Assembly: GCF_900101495.1 (NCBI RefSeq)
Contig: NZ_FMUS01000001.1
Coordinates: forward strand, 62,001-126,000
From: Alkaliphilus peptidifermentans DSM 18978
GTDB taxonomy: Bacteria; Bacillota; Clostridia; Peptostreptococcales; Natronincolaceae
Direction: 5' to 3'
Length of the DNA: 64,000 nt
Shown here: in pieces, positions 1-8,386 of the stretch
How positions within the stretch are numbered: position 1 is the first letter of the stretch
Layout: every line of letters begins with the position of its first letter
The notes under the pieces: model-generated
Told to the model about the DNA's origin: nothing
The model's database searches: none
What the model saw: the letters and a program-made list of their open reading frames with translations, nothing else
Translations under genes and position numbers: made by a program

Positions 1-727
1 GATACTCCTTTAGCTTTGGTATTTCAACCTCTTTGAAATGAAAGAGTGATGCTGCAAGGGCGCCATCAGCGCTTCCAGCTTTAAAGGCATCATAGAAATC
101 TCGATAGCTTCCTGCGCCTCCTGAAGCAATTACAGGTATATTTACTCCTTCGCTAATATCCCTTGTTATGGCTAAGTCATAGCCTGCCTTCGTACCATCT
201 CGATCCATACTGGTCAAGAGTATTTCTCCTGCCCCTAAAGCTTCAACCTTTTTAGCCCAGTCTAAGGCATTAATTCCAGTATTCACTCTGCCTCCCTTTA
301 CATACACATTATATCTTCCATCCTGCTGTAGCTTTACATCTATTGCCACCACCACCGCCTGACTACCGAACCTTTTGGAACAATCATATATAAGGGATGG
401 GTTTTCAACAGCTGCCGAATTCATAGATATTTTGTCTGCTCCTGCCCTCAAAGCTTCTCTAAAATCGTCGATACTACGGATACCACCACCTACTGTAAGG
501 GGAATGAATACCTCTTCGGCCGTTTTTCTGACAATATCCAGTATTAGCCCTCGATTTTGATGGGAGGCTGATATATCTAAAAAAACCAATTCATCTGCTC
601 CAAACCGATTGTATTCCCGTGCAATGGCGACAGGGTCTCCTGCATCCACCAAATTAACAAAATTCACACCCTTTACCACTCTACCTCCATCCACATCCAG
701 ACAGGGTATAATTCTTTTAGCTATCAT
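1..727 (-). CDS. hisF: Imidazole glycerol phosphate synthase cyclase subunit, C-terminus cut by window edge
   Basis: HisF is the cyclase half of IGP synthase; it uses ammonia delivered by HisH to turn PRFAR into imidazole glycerol phosphate and AICAR. The reading frame stays open from an ATG at 727 to the left edge, about 242 of the usual 250 or so residues. The N-terminus carries [12 protein letters not shown] with the catalytic Asp, and TSMDRDGTK holds the second catalytic Asp. Its ATG overlaps the hisA stop in an ATGA arrangement, so the two are translationally coupled. Only the extreme C-terminus is missing, through the window boundary rather than damage. Confidence 0.97.
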   Translation of the reverse strand, partial: MIAKRIIPCLDVDGGRVVKGVNFVNLVDAGDPVAIAREYNRFGADELVFLDISASHQNRGLILDIVRKTAEEVFIPLTVGGGIRSIDDFREALRAGADKISMNSAAVENPSLIYDCSKRFGSQAVVVAIDVKLQQDGRYNVYVKGGRVNTGINALDWAKKVEALGAGEILLTSMDRDGTKAGYDLAITRDISEGVNIPVIASGGAGSYRDFYDAFKAGSADGALAASLFHFKEVEIPKLKEY

Positions 728-1437
728 CCTATCACCCCTCTAGCCTGCTTCAAAGTAAACCTTTCCTCGTATAGAGCTTTACCCACGATGGCACCTTCAA
801 CATCTAATTCCTTTAGGCTAATTAGGTCCTGTAAACAAGAAACCCCTCCAGAGGCAATAAGTTTTATCTTTGAAGCCTCTTTTATAGTTTTAATGCCATT
901 AAGATTTGGTCCTTCAAGCATTCCATCCCTACTAATGTCAGTATAGACAATGTGGTCTACTCCCATAGTTTCCAGTTCCCTAACAAAGTCAACTGCTTTC
1001 ACATTACTAAGCTTCACCCAGCCCTCCAGGGCAACCATGCCATCCTTTGCATCTATGGAGACGACAATTCTATTCCCATATTTTTCAATAGAATTGACAA
1101 GCATTGCTTTATCCTCCAATGCCTTTGTTCCTAGAATAACTCTTTCTGCTCCAATCTGAAGAAGGGCTTGAATTGTTTCAATATTTCTAATCCCCCCTCC
1201 TACCTGTACAGGAATATCCACCTCACTAATTATTGCTTCTATAGTTTTTAAGTTCTTAGTGCTTCCAGTGAAAGCACCATCTAAATCAACCAAATGAAGA
1301 CACTCTGCCCCCTGCTTCTGCCACAGTCTTGCAACCTGCTGAGGAGATTGAAAATACACCTTTTCTTGATCAATTAAACCTTGTGTTAAGCGTACACATT
1401 TTCCATCCTTTATATCAATTGCTGGATAAATAATCAT
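724..1437 (-). CDS. hisA: Phosphoribosylformimino-5-aminoimidazole carboxamide ribotide isomerase
   Basis: HisA carries out the Amadori-type isomerisation of ProFAR to PRFAR in histidine synthesis. The 237-residue product has the expected (beta/alpha)8 length, with [15 protein letters not shown] near the N-terminus (catalytic Asp), VQVGGGIR in the middle, YTDISRDGM with the second catalytic Asp, and a phosphate-binding SGGVS near the end. It overlaps hisH upstream and hisF downstream by ATGA, placing it firmly in the his operon order H-A-F. Nothing suggests the dual HisA/TrpF (PriA) enzyme of Actinobacteria. Confidence 0.97.
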   Translation of the reverse strand: MIIYPAIDIKDGKCVRLTQGLIDQEKVYFQSPQQVARLWQKQGAECLHLVDLDGAFTGSTKNLKTIEAIISEVDIPVQVGGGIRNIETIQALLQIGAERVILGTKALEDKAMLVNSIEKYGNRIVVSIDAKDGMVALEGWVKLSNVKAVDFVRELETMGVDHIVYTDISRDGMLEGPNLNGIKTIKEASKIKLIASGGVSCLQDLISLKELDVEGAIVGKALYEERFTLKQARGVIG

Positions 1438-2039
1438 TTTATCACCTGCCCAAAGTTTCGAAGTATTTTCAAACCAATATCACCGCTTTTTTCTGGATGA
1501 AATTGCATTGCAAAAACATTATCCTTTTCAATAACAGCAGGAATTTCCACACCATACTGTGTAACCCCTTTAACAATATCATTAGCATCTGTTTTAACAT
1601 AAAAGGAGTGAACGAAATAAACGTACTCATCTTCCTCTAAGCCCTGCAGCAGTCTACTGTCTTGCCTTCTATGCAGCTTATTCCAGCCCATATGAGGTAT
1701 TTTAAACTTAGGTGGTATTTTAATTACATCTCCCTCTAGTAAGCCTAGTCCATTACATGCCTCAGTTTCGCTTCCCCGCTGAAATAATATTTGCATACCT
1801 AGACATATTCCAAGAAGGGGCTTTCCTTTATTTACTTCATTTATAATTGAATCAATTAATCCCTTTTCTTTAAGATTTTCAATGGCATTGTAAAAAGCTC
1901 CCACACCGGGTATTATAATGGCTCTGGCATCCATTAAATGTCTTTTTTCATTTGTAACTATTGCATTAATCCCTATATAGCCAAAGGCCTTTTCAACGCT
2001 TCGTAGATTTCCCATTCCATAATCTAATATCGCAATCAT
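1434..2039 (-). CDS. hisH: Imidazole glycerol phosphate synthase glutaminase subunit
   Basis: HisH is the class I glutamine amidotransferase that feeds ammonia to HisF. The product begins MIAILDYGMGNLRSVEKAF; the frame is open further upstream, but the ATG at 2039 is chosen because it is preceded by GGAGGT at good spacing and gives the normal 201-residue length. The nucleophile elbow GICLGMQ puts the catalytic Cys near residue 80, and MQFHPEKSG holds the His/Glu of the triad. The stop overlaps the hisA start by ATGA. The open frame upstream merely overlaps the 3' end of hisB. Confidence 0.97.
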   Translation of the reverse strand: MIAILDYGMGNLRSVEKAFGYIGINAIVTNEKRHLMDARAIIIPGVGAFYNAIENLKEKGLIDSIINEVNKGKPLLGICLGMQILFQRGSETEACNGLGLLEGDVIKIPPKFKIPHMGWNKLHRRQDSRLLQGLEEDEYVYFVHSFYVKTDANDIVKGVTQYGVEIPAVIEKDNVFAMQFHPEKSGDIGLKILRNFGQVIK

Positions 2040-2064
2040 AAATCTAACCTCCAAACTTCTAGCC

Positions 2065-2652
2065 TTATAGAATCCCTTTTGTTGACATAACACCTTTTAT
2101 TCTATCATCTATGGTGTAGGCCTCTCTCACGGCTCTACCAAATGCCTTAAATATACTTTCAATAATATGATGGTTGTTCCTTCCATAGAGATTATTTATA
2201 TGGAGGGTAATTTCTGCCTTCATTGCTACAGCTCTAAAGAACTCCTCCACTAGCTCTACTTCAAAGGAGCCAACCCTTTCACCTGTATATTTTACATCGA
2301 AATAAATAAATGGCCTTCCACTAGCATCTATTGAAATCATTGAGAGGGCTTCATCCATAGGAGTATAAATAGTTGAATATCGTTTTATACCCTTTTTATC
2401 TGTAGTTGCTGCCTTAATAGCTTCGCCTAATACAATGCCAACGTCTTCCACTGTATGATGAAAATCTACATTAAGGTCACCGACTGCCTTTAGCTCTATA
2501 TCTATTAAGCCATGTTTAGCCACCTGCTCCAGCATATGATCAAAAAAACCAATACCCGTTTCAATAGTACCATTTCCTTCACCATCTATATCTAAAGTGA
2601 TTTCAATTTCAGTTTCGTTGGTTTTTCTTTTTCCAGTATATCGCCTTTCCAT
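2065..2652 (-). CDS. hisB: Imidazoleglycerol-phosphate dehydratase
   Basis: This is the monofunctional IGPD that dehydrates imidazole glycerol phosphate to imidazole acetol phosphate. At 195 residues it matches the stand-alone dehydratase, not the enterobacterial fusion with histidinol phosphatase. Manganese-ligand motifs are visible: GFFDHMLEQ, DFHHTVEDVGIVLGEA and NNHHIIESIFKAFGRA. The gene lies between hisC (55 nt away) and hisH (25 nt away). Because there is no phosphatase domain here, a separate histidinol-phosphatase must be encoded elsewhere. Confidence 0.97.
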   Translation of the reverse strand: MERRYTGKRKTNETEIEITLDIDGEGNGTIETGIGFFDHMLEQVAKHGLIDIELKAVGDLNVDFHHTVEDVGIVLGEAIKAATTDKKGIKRYSTIYTPMDEALSMISIDASGRPFIYFDVKYTGERVGSFEVELVEEFFRAVAMKAEITLHINNLYGRNNHHIIESIFKAFGRAVREAYTIDDRIKGVMSTKGIL

Positions 2653-2677
2653 AATAACCTCCTATCTAGAAGCAACT

Positions 2678-2700
2678 AATAATTAGTAATGAGTAATGAG
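2678..2700. repeat. Short heptanucleotide tandem repeat between hisC and hisB
   Basis: On the minus strand the spacer reads as consecutive near-identical 7-mers of the form ATTACTC, ATTACTC, ATTACTA, ATTATTA. Similar 7-nt-period arrays with other unit sequences occur at 8225, 22552 and 63225. The period is seen directly; no function is implied. Confidence 0.6.
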
Positions 2701-2707
2701 CAGTTCT

Positions 2708-3796
2708 TTATCTTGCCATCTTAAGTGGTGCTTCCTTCTGTAATCCAAAGTATCTTCTTACTACCTCCATAAAGCCTTGATTTTCTGTAGCCGTACCCAC
2801 TGTCACCCTAATACAATTTTTTAATAGACCTTCCCCTTCATAGTAGCGAACAAATATCCTTCTGTCCTTTAAATATTCATAAAGCTTTTCAGCGGAGTCA
2901 ACCCTTAATAATATGAAATTACCATAGCTCTCGAAAGATTCAACTTCTGGAATTTCATTCAAGCCATCCATTAAGCTTTTTCGTTGCTCTATAATCTCAT
3001 TAATTGCTCCATTGAATAACTCTTGATTTTCAAGACAAATCTTTGCTGCTGTTTGATCGAGACTACTAATATTATAAGGGGGCTTTACCTTCTTAAGTGT
3101 AGATATTAATTGCTTAGAGGCAATGGCATATCCAATTCTAGCCCCAGCCAAACCATATGCCTTTGATAGGGTTCTTAAAACTATCAAATTAGGATAATAA
3201 TGAATAAGGTCTGCAGCAGTGGTTCCATAAAACTCATAATAAGCTTCATCCACTACTACAATTCCGTTGGAATGCTCAATAATTTTAATGATTTGCTCCC
3301 TTGGAATTATTCCCCCAGTTGGGTTATTGGGGTTAGTTAAGAAAACAACCTTGGGTTGTACCTGCTTAACTACTTTAATAAAGCTATAGTAATCAAAGCT
3401 AAAGGAACTGCCCATATCCACTTCTACAGTTTCTCCCCCCATAATCTGATTAGAAATCTTATACATGGAAAAGGTAGGGGCTTGAGTGACTATTCTATCA
3501 CCTTCATTAATAAAAGCATTTAAAATCATACCAATTAATTGGTCAGATCCACTACCGATAATAGCCTCATCTAAACCAACTCTGTTTTTTGCTGCTACTA
3601 GCTTTATCAGCTCCGATGAGTTTGGATCAGGATATCTATTTACATTAAGCTTAAGTAGAGCTGCTGCTATCTTTTGATTTAGTAAATAGGGTACAAGGGT
3701 ATTTTCATTGGAATCCAGCCTAATGCCTTCTCCTTGTTCAACAGGCTCATAGGCTGATAATTGATTTACACTTTTTTTAATCAGCTTTTCAATCAT
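2708..3796 (-). CDS. hisC: Histidinol-phosphate aminotransferase
   Basis: HisC transaminates imidazole acetol phosphate to L-histidinol phosphate with glutamate as donor. The 362-residue protein is a class II (fold type I) PLP enzyme: RLDSNENTLVPY at the N-terminus, GSGSDQLIGM for phosphate binding, NPNNPTGGIIP, VVDEAYYEF with the Asp that contacts the pyridine nitrogen, and TLSKAYGLAGARIGY with the Schiff-base Lys near residue 210. Its ATG overlaps the end of hisD by ATGA. The product could in principle also act on aromatic keto acids, as some HisC enzymes do, but its place in the operon fixes the main role. Confidence 0.96.
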   Translation of the reverse strand: MIEKLIKKSVNQLSAYEPVEQGEGIRLDSNENTLVPYLLNQKIAAALLKLNVNRYPDPNSSELIKLVAAKNRVGLDEAIIGSGSDQLIGMILNAFINEGDRIVTQAPTFSMYKISNQIMGGETVEVDMGSSFSFDYYSFIKVVKQVQPKVVFLTNPNNPTGGIIPREQIIKIIEHSNGIVVVDEAYYEFYGTTAADLIHYYPNLIVLRTLSKAYGLAGARIGYAIASKQLISTLKKVKPPYNISSLDQTAAKICLENQELFNGAINEIIEQRKSLMDGLNEIPEVESFESYGNFILLRVDSAEKLYEYLKDRRIFVRYYEGEGLLKNCIRVTVGTATENQGFMEVVRRYFGLQKEAPLKMAR

Positions 3797-5088
3797 TTTT
3801 CAAACCTCACTTTTATTGCATTTTTATGGGCTGTTAATGCCTCCAGCTCTGCAAATATCATGATGTCATCCTTTGACTTTTCCAACGCTTCTTTTGAGTA
3901 ATAGATTATACTACTCTTCTTTACAAAATCATCAACTGATAATGGTGAGAAGAAACGTGCCGTTCCACTGGTGGGTAATACATGATTGGGTCCAGCCATG
4001 TAATCTCCTAGGGGCTCCGGCGAAAAATTTCCTATGAAAATGGCACCAGCATTTTTAATTTTGTCTAGCCATATAAAGGGATCTTCTATACATAGCTCAA
4101 GATGCTCTGGCGCAATTTCATTAGAGATTTCTATTGCAGCCTCAAGGGTAGAAACTACTATAATACTTCCATAGTTTTTCAGAGATTCTCTAATAATTTC
4201 CTTGCGTTCTAATAGTTCAGTTTGCTTTACTATTTCATCCTTTACTGCCAAAGCCATCTCTTCAGATGTGGTAATGCAAATAGCTGAGGCTAAGGTGTCA
4301 TGCTCTGCCTGTGATAACAGATCGGCTGCTACATAAGTTGGGTTTGCCGACTCATCTGCAATAACTAAAATCTCACTTGGTCCAGCAATCATATCTATAT
4401 CTACAAAGCCATATACTTGTCTTTTAGCTGTTGCAACGTAAATATTACCAGGGCCTACTATTTTATCTACCTTTGGTATGGATTCAGTTCCGAAGGCTAA
4501 TGCACCTATTGCCTGAGCTCCACCGACACGATATATTTCATTTATTCCAAGCTCCTTAGCAGCTGCCAAAACCCCTTCATTAACACCTCCGTTGGCTAAT
4601 GGTGGAGTAACCATTATTATTTCCTCTACTCCTGCCACCATTGCTGGGATTGCATTCATTAGAACCGACGAGGGATATGCAGCCGTTCCACCTGGTACAT
4701 ATAAGCCTACCTTTTCTAAGGATGTTACCCTTTGCCCTAAAATTCCCCCACCAGCTACAGTGGTAAACCATGAGTTTTCCTTCTGCTTTTCATGAAAGCT
4801 TCTTATATTTTCAATAGCCTTCCTCAGGACCTTTATAAACTTTTTGTCAGCCTTCTTCCAACCAGCCTCTATCTCTTCAGGGGTAACCTTGATTCCAGCC
4901 TTTACCAGGTCTACTCCATCAAATTTATTAGTATATTTAATAATGGCCTTGTCTCCATCATCCTTTACATCCTGCAATATCTTTTCCACTGTACTGTTAT
5001 ATTTTTTAAAATCTGTATCATTTCTTTTTCTAAACTCTTCTTTTATTTCACAAATATTATTTCTATCTCCATTTATTATTTTCATCAT
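3793..5088 (-). CDS. hisD: Histidinol dehydrogenase
   Basis: HisD catalyses the last two NAD-dependent oxidations from histidinol to histidine. The 431-residue product has the expected length and family motifs: VGLYVPGGTAAYPS, GGAQAIGALAFGT, IVGPGNIYVATAK, AGPSEILVIADESA, LLSQAEHD, EIAPEHLEL, and AGPNHVLPT near the C-terminus, covering the NAD site and the zinc-ligand Gln, His, Asp and His. It follows hisG after a 56-nt spacer and overlaps hisC by four bases. Confidence 0.97.
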   Translation of the reverse strand: MMKIINGDRNNICEIKEEFRKRNDTDFKKYNSTVEKILQDVKDDGDKAIIKYTNKFDGVDLVKAGIKVTPEEIEAGWKKADKKFIKVLRKAIENIRSFHEKQKENSWFTTVAGGGILGQRVTSLEKVGLYVPGGTAAYPSSVLMNAIPAMVAGVEEIIMVTPPLANGGVNEGVLAAAKELGINEIYRVGGAQAIGALAFGTESIPKVDKIVGPGNIYVATAKRQVYGFVDIDMIAGPSEILVIADESANPTYVAADLLSQAEHDTLASAICITTSEEMALAVKDEIVKQTELLERKEIIRESLKNYGSIIVVSTLEAAIEISNEIAPEHLELCIEDPFIWLDKIKNAGAIFIGNFSPEPLGDYMAGPNHVLPTSGTARFFSPLSVDDFVKKSSIIYYSKEALEKSKDDIMIFAELEALTAHKNAIKVRFEK

Positions 5089-5144
5089 ATTTCCCCCTTG
5101 TGTTTTACTTCAACAAATATTTCCCTTTCTTAGGGGAGGCTCTC

Positions 5145-5789
5145 CTAAACATTAAAGCTTTGTTTATCAACCTCTGTATTAATTCGTTCTATTAGCTTCC
5201 GTACCATATCCTTCTTAGTTTTATAGCTGACCTTATTTAGTACTAGCCTTGCACTTATTTCCATAACATCCTCCATAACAATTAATCCATTTGCCCTTAA
5301 GGTGTTTCCTGTCTCAACAATATCTAGAATAACATCTGAAAGTCCAAGTATTGGAGCAAGCTCCACTGATCCCTCCTGCTTAATAATCTCAACCGATTGA
5401 ACCTTCTCTGCAAAATACCGTTTAGCTATATTGGGATACTTAGTTGCAACCCTTAAATGCTTTTTACCCTCCATTGTATCCCCGTCCTTCCCCGCTACAG
5501 ATAAACGGCACTTGCCAAGCCTTAAATCAACCACCTCATAGAGCTGCTTTTCCTGCTCTAGAAGTACATCCTTCCCCACAATACCCATATCTACAATTCC
5601 GTGCTCCACATATGTAGGAACGTCAGGGGCCTTAAGCATAACAACCTGTAGGTTATTTTCAGGAATCTCAAATACCAGCTGTCTGCTTTTGGATGTTAAA
5701 ACGCTACAGTCGACTCCAATATTTCTTAATAATTTAATCTCTTCTTCTAATAAACGACCCTTCGCTAGGCCTATTTTAATCCATTCCAT
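5145..5789 (-). CDS. hisG: ATP phosphoribosyltransferase, short form
   Basis: HisG joins ATP and PRPP in the first committed step of the pathway. At 214 residues this is the short HisG that lacks the C-terminal ACT-like regulatory domain and depends on HisZ for function and histidine feedback. Seen motifs include GLAKGRLLEEE at the N-terminus, GIVGKDVLLEQ, and the PRPP-binding region around DVILDIVETGNTLRANGL. The partner hisZ lies directly upstream with 12 nt between them, as is usual for the short-form system. Confidence 0.97.
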   Translation of the reverse strand: MEWIKIGLAKGRLLEEEIKLLRNIGVDCSVLTSKSRQLVFEIPENNLQVVMLKAPDVPTYVEHGIVDMGIVGKDVLLEQEKQLYEVVDLRLGKCRLSVAGKDGDTMEGKKHLRVATKYPNIAKRYFAEKVQSVEIIKQEGSVELAPILGLSDVILDIVETGNTLRANGLIVMEDVMEISARLVLNKVSYKTKKDMVRKLIERINTEVDKQSFNV

Positions 5790-5801
5790 TGTAGCTTCCC
5801 C

Positions 5802-7007
5802 CTATAATGCTTCAACTAATTTCTTATCTTCATGGTCTATATATATTACCTCATCTACATTCCTTCTGCTGCAATAATCCCCTTCCTCTCCTTTATCGAG
5901 CAAGGATATTTCTACAATATTTCCACTTTTCCTTAACTCAGCAGACAATTGAAAGGCTTCTTTATATTTACTCTGTGGTGCTACTATTAAGTAATGCTTT
6001 TCTGCTTTTTTCACCTGGCACCCTTGAAGCTTTAATGCCTTGGTAACTTTATTAACAATAATTGCAAAACCTGTAGCAGGGCATTCCATCCCATATGTCT
6101 CCATAAGCTTGTTATAGCGTCCTCCACTGAGGACAACAGCGCCAAGTTCCTTGGTATAACCTTTAAATGTAATACCGGTATAATAGCCTAAATGTGCAAC
6201 CATACCAAAATCAACGGTAATGAAGCTTCCGTAGCCGCATTCCTTAATGATATTACACACTGACTTTAGTTCAACTACAGCTGCCTTCATATCTTTATTT
6301 AGAGGGAGCAATTCTACTTCCTCCAAAACCTTATCAACATCACCAAATAAAGTAGGGAGTTTTTTTAATATAATTGCTGTAGCTTCATCTATTTCTAATG
6401 CATCTACCTCCCTCTCAAGTAGAATTAAATTTTTATTTGCCATTGCCAATAAAATTTTTTCTTCCTTTTCCTCAGGTAAATTAATGTTTCTTAATAAATG
6501 CTTGATGATCTTTATTTGACCTATTTCAATTTGAAAATCCTTCAGTCCTAGTTCCAGTAAGCTTTCAATAGCAGTAATAATCACCTCTACATCAGCATTC
6601 AAAGATTCAACTCCAAATAGCTCTACTCCAGCTTGCCGATATTCTCTTTTTCTCCCCGATTGTTCTTGATCCATTCTAAAAACATTCTGTATGTAGCATA
6701 GTTTGAGGGGATAAATAAAATCCTTCATTTTAGTGGCAACCATTCTTGCAATAGGAATAGTGCAATCGGGCCTTAATACCATTAAGCTACCATTGGTATC
6801 AATAAGCTTAAACATTTTATCTCCGTACTTTGACAGGTATTCATAGGAAAACAAATCGTAATACTCTAATGTTGGGCTACTGACCTCCATATATCCAGAT
6901 TTCATAAAGTAGCTACTTAACTGATTTTCTATTTTTCTTCTGTAGATACAATCATCAATCAATAAATCCTGTACTCCCTCAGGTAATAAAACTTTTTTCG
7001 ATACCAT
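5802..7007 (-). CDS. hisZ: ATP phosphoribosyltransferase regulatory subunit (HisRS-like)
   Basis: HisZ is a catalytically dead paralogue of histidyl-tRNA synthetase that forms the hetero-octameric HisG-HisZ enzyme and mediates feedback. The 401-residue protein keeps class II synthetase landmarks: motif 2-like QEQSGRKREYRQAG followed by VELFG, and motif 3-like VLSGGRYNKL. It is the first gene of the operon, with GGAGTGAG before the ATG. A genuine HisRS would usually have a fuller anticodon domain; context with short hisG makes HisZ the better call. Confidence 0.95.
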   Translation of the reverse strand: MVSKKVLLPEGVQDLLIDDCIYRRKIENQLSSYFMKSGYMEVSSPTLEYYDLFSYEYLSKYGDKMFKLIDTNGSLMVLRPDCTIPIARMVATKMKDFIYPLKLCYIQNVFRMDQEQSGRKREYRQAGVELFGVESLNADVEVIITAIESLLELGLKDFQIEIGQIKIIKHLLRNINLPEEKEEKILLAMANKNLILLEREVDALEIDEATAIILKKLPTLFGDVDKVLEEVELLPLNKDMKAAVVELKSVCNIIKECGYGSFITVDFGMVAHLGYYTGITFKGYTKELGAVVLSGGRYNKLMETYGMECPATGFAIIVNKVTKALKLQGCQVKKAEKHYLIVAPQSKYKEAFQLSAELRKSGNIVEISLLDKGEEGDYCSRRNVDEVIYIDHEDKKLVEAL

Positions 7008-7022
7008 AATCTCACTCCATTG

Positions 7023-7038
7023 CTTTAATTAATTAAAG
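7023..7038. promoter_or_regulatory. 16-bp perfect palindrome in hisZ leader
   Basis: CTTTAATTAATTAAAG is perfectly self-complementary and sits between the predicted start of transcription and the hisZ ribosome site, where a bound repressor would block transcription. A HisR-type (TrpR-family) repressor is known for some Firmicute his operons; assigning this site to it is inference. Confidence 0.45.
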
Positions 7039-7066
7039 TGCTAAACTATTAAAGTATATGTTGTCT

Positions 7067-7095
7067 ATTCTAATATTTTTACTTTTATTTGTCAA
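7067..7095 (-). promoter_or_regulatory. Sigma-A promoter of the his operon
   Basis: On the minus strand TTGACA (7090-7095) and TAGAAT (7067-7072) are separated by exactly 17 nt, about 60 nt upstream of the hisZ ATG. The -35 box is a perfect consensus and the -10 box differs at one position. No T-box or terminator-type leader is visible, so control is more likely at initiation. Confidence 0.8.
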
Positions 7096-7265
7096 TATAA
7101 AAAATTATAAAAATTTGAATGCTTGGTTTCCAGTAAAAAATATTAGAAAAATTGCAAAAAGTGTGGTAATATAATTAATAATGATAATTATAAAAAATGA
7201 TATACTTTTCATTGAAACCATCATATACTAAACAATCAAATCCTTTTTTAAATGGAGTGATATAT

Positions 7266-8000
7266 ATGGCAATCGTAAAGAGCTACGACAAAAAGACTAA
7301 ATATTCACACTATTCTGATTTATTCAGAAATCCATTTTGGATGTTTTTACTGGGTATTTGTGTGATTTTCTTTATTGCAGCCAACAGTGTTGCAATGTAT
7401 ATCATGTCCACTTGCCTATTGGTTTTGAGCCTTTCCATTCTTGCTTATGCTTATTTTGGTGAAGAGCTTAATTTACATAACCGGATATTCAGACACTTAA
7501 GCAAGCTGGATGAAGGATTTATAATTCTCCCCTCCATGAAAATTACTGATGGCTATGAGCATGGATGTACTAGCTTTGTTGTAATATCTCCGAAGGGAGT
7601 CTTTAATATTAAGGTGTTGGATTTTACCGGAATTCTAGAAGGGCAAGAAAAGGATGGTGTTTGGAATTACACCGATTACTCTTTTCCCTATCAGCCACAG
7701 CATAGACGTATTAGAAACCCAATTTTCAAGCTGGAAAAGAGCCAAAAAATACTTGAAAGTCTATTGAAAAAAAATCATATAAATTATTTATTTCTGAAAT
7801 CTATATTTATCGTTAAAAATCAACATGCAGTAGTAAAATGTGATACAGATATTCCAATTATTAAATTGAATGAGTTAAACGATTACATTTTAGGCTGCTC
7901 TGATAGGCAGCATACACCATCTTTCTTAGAATCAATTACGGCTGCTATCATGAGTGGACATTCCGGCAGCTGCTGTGAAAAATTTATATGTGCTGAGTAA
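7266..8000 (+). CDS. Membrane protein with degenerate NERD-like domain
   Basis: A 244-residue protein starting MAIVKSYDKK; the ATG at 7266 is chosen because GGAGTG lies seven bases upstream. Two hydrophobic segments (about residues 25-65) are followed by a cytoplasmic region with FVVISPKGVFNIKVLDFTG and RRIRNPIFKLEKSQ. This resembles the core of NERD (nuclease-related) domains, in which a strand ending in the pattern E-x-K is followed by G and later NP..Q. The E-x-K pair is absent (IKVLDF), so nuclease activity is doubtful. The gene at 8387 is a paralogue with the same layout. The family match is from pattern recognition and no function is assigned. Confidence 0.7.
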   Translation: MAIVKSYDKKTKYSHYSDLFRNPFWMFLLGICVIFFIAANSVAMYIMSTCLLVLSLSILAYAYFGEELNLHNRIFRHLSKLDEGFIILPSMKITDGYEHGCTSFVVISPKGVFNIKVLDFTGILEGQEKDGVWNYTDYSFPYQPQHRRIRNPIFKLEKSQKILESLLKKNHINYLFLKSIFIVKNQHAVVKCDTDIPIIKLNELNDYILGCSDRQHTPSFLESITAAIMSGHSGSCCEKFICAE

Positions 8001-8010
8001 TTAAACAATT

Positions 8011-8034
8011 AAAGCTCCCTTTTGGGGAGCTTTT
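8011..8034 (+). terminator. Rho-independent terminator after first NERD-like gene
   Basis: A stem of AAGCTCCC with GGGGAGCTT around a short T-rich loop is followed by TTTT, 10 nt past the stop codon at 8000. Confidence 0.8.
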
Positions 8035-8224
8035 GTTGTTGGCGACTTTGATGATATTATCCTATAAAGATGACCAGTGTCATAGTTCTAAATTTAAATG
8101 GGTTTGCTTTAATATAATGAATAGCATAGGGTTTTTCGTCAATATGTGTCGAGTACAAATTCATAACTACATGCATAAATTTTATGATAGTGGGTATTAA
8201 ATGAAAAAGATAGTAAATAGTATA

Positions 8225-8266
8225 TTAAATGTTGAATGTTGAATGTTTAATGTTTAATGTTGAATG
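8225..8266. repeat. Six-copy heptanucleotide array in a 386-nt gene-free interval
   Basis: Six consecutive 7-mers read TTAAATG, TTGAATG, TTGAATG, TTTAATG, TTTAATG, TTGAATG. They lie in the spacer 8001-8386 between the paralogous genes. Apart from the terminator at 8011 and the GGAAGGAG ribosome site just before 8387, I see nothing else there that can be supported as a feature. Confidence 0.75.
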
Positions 8267-8386
8267 TTGGTAAGAGTTAAAATCCATGAAAATAAATATA
8301 AAATTAAAGATTAATATGATAGAATTCAGATCTTTAAAGAATTAATTACAGGGATTTTTGTATTAGAAAAGGAAGGAGTTGACTGT

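Noticed and set aside
375-560. Plus-strand open frame within hisF, and the many similar frames opposite hisA, hisD, hisZ, the SLH gene and others
   Set aside because: They lie antisense to clearly conserved genes, lack ribosome sites and resemble no protein family.
7008-7265. T-box or other riboswitch before hisZ
   Set aside because: The leader is only about 60 nt from the predicted promoter and contains no T-box sequence, specifier stem or terminator.
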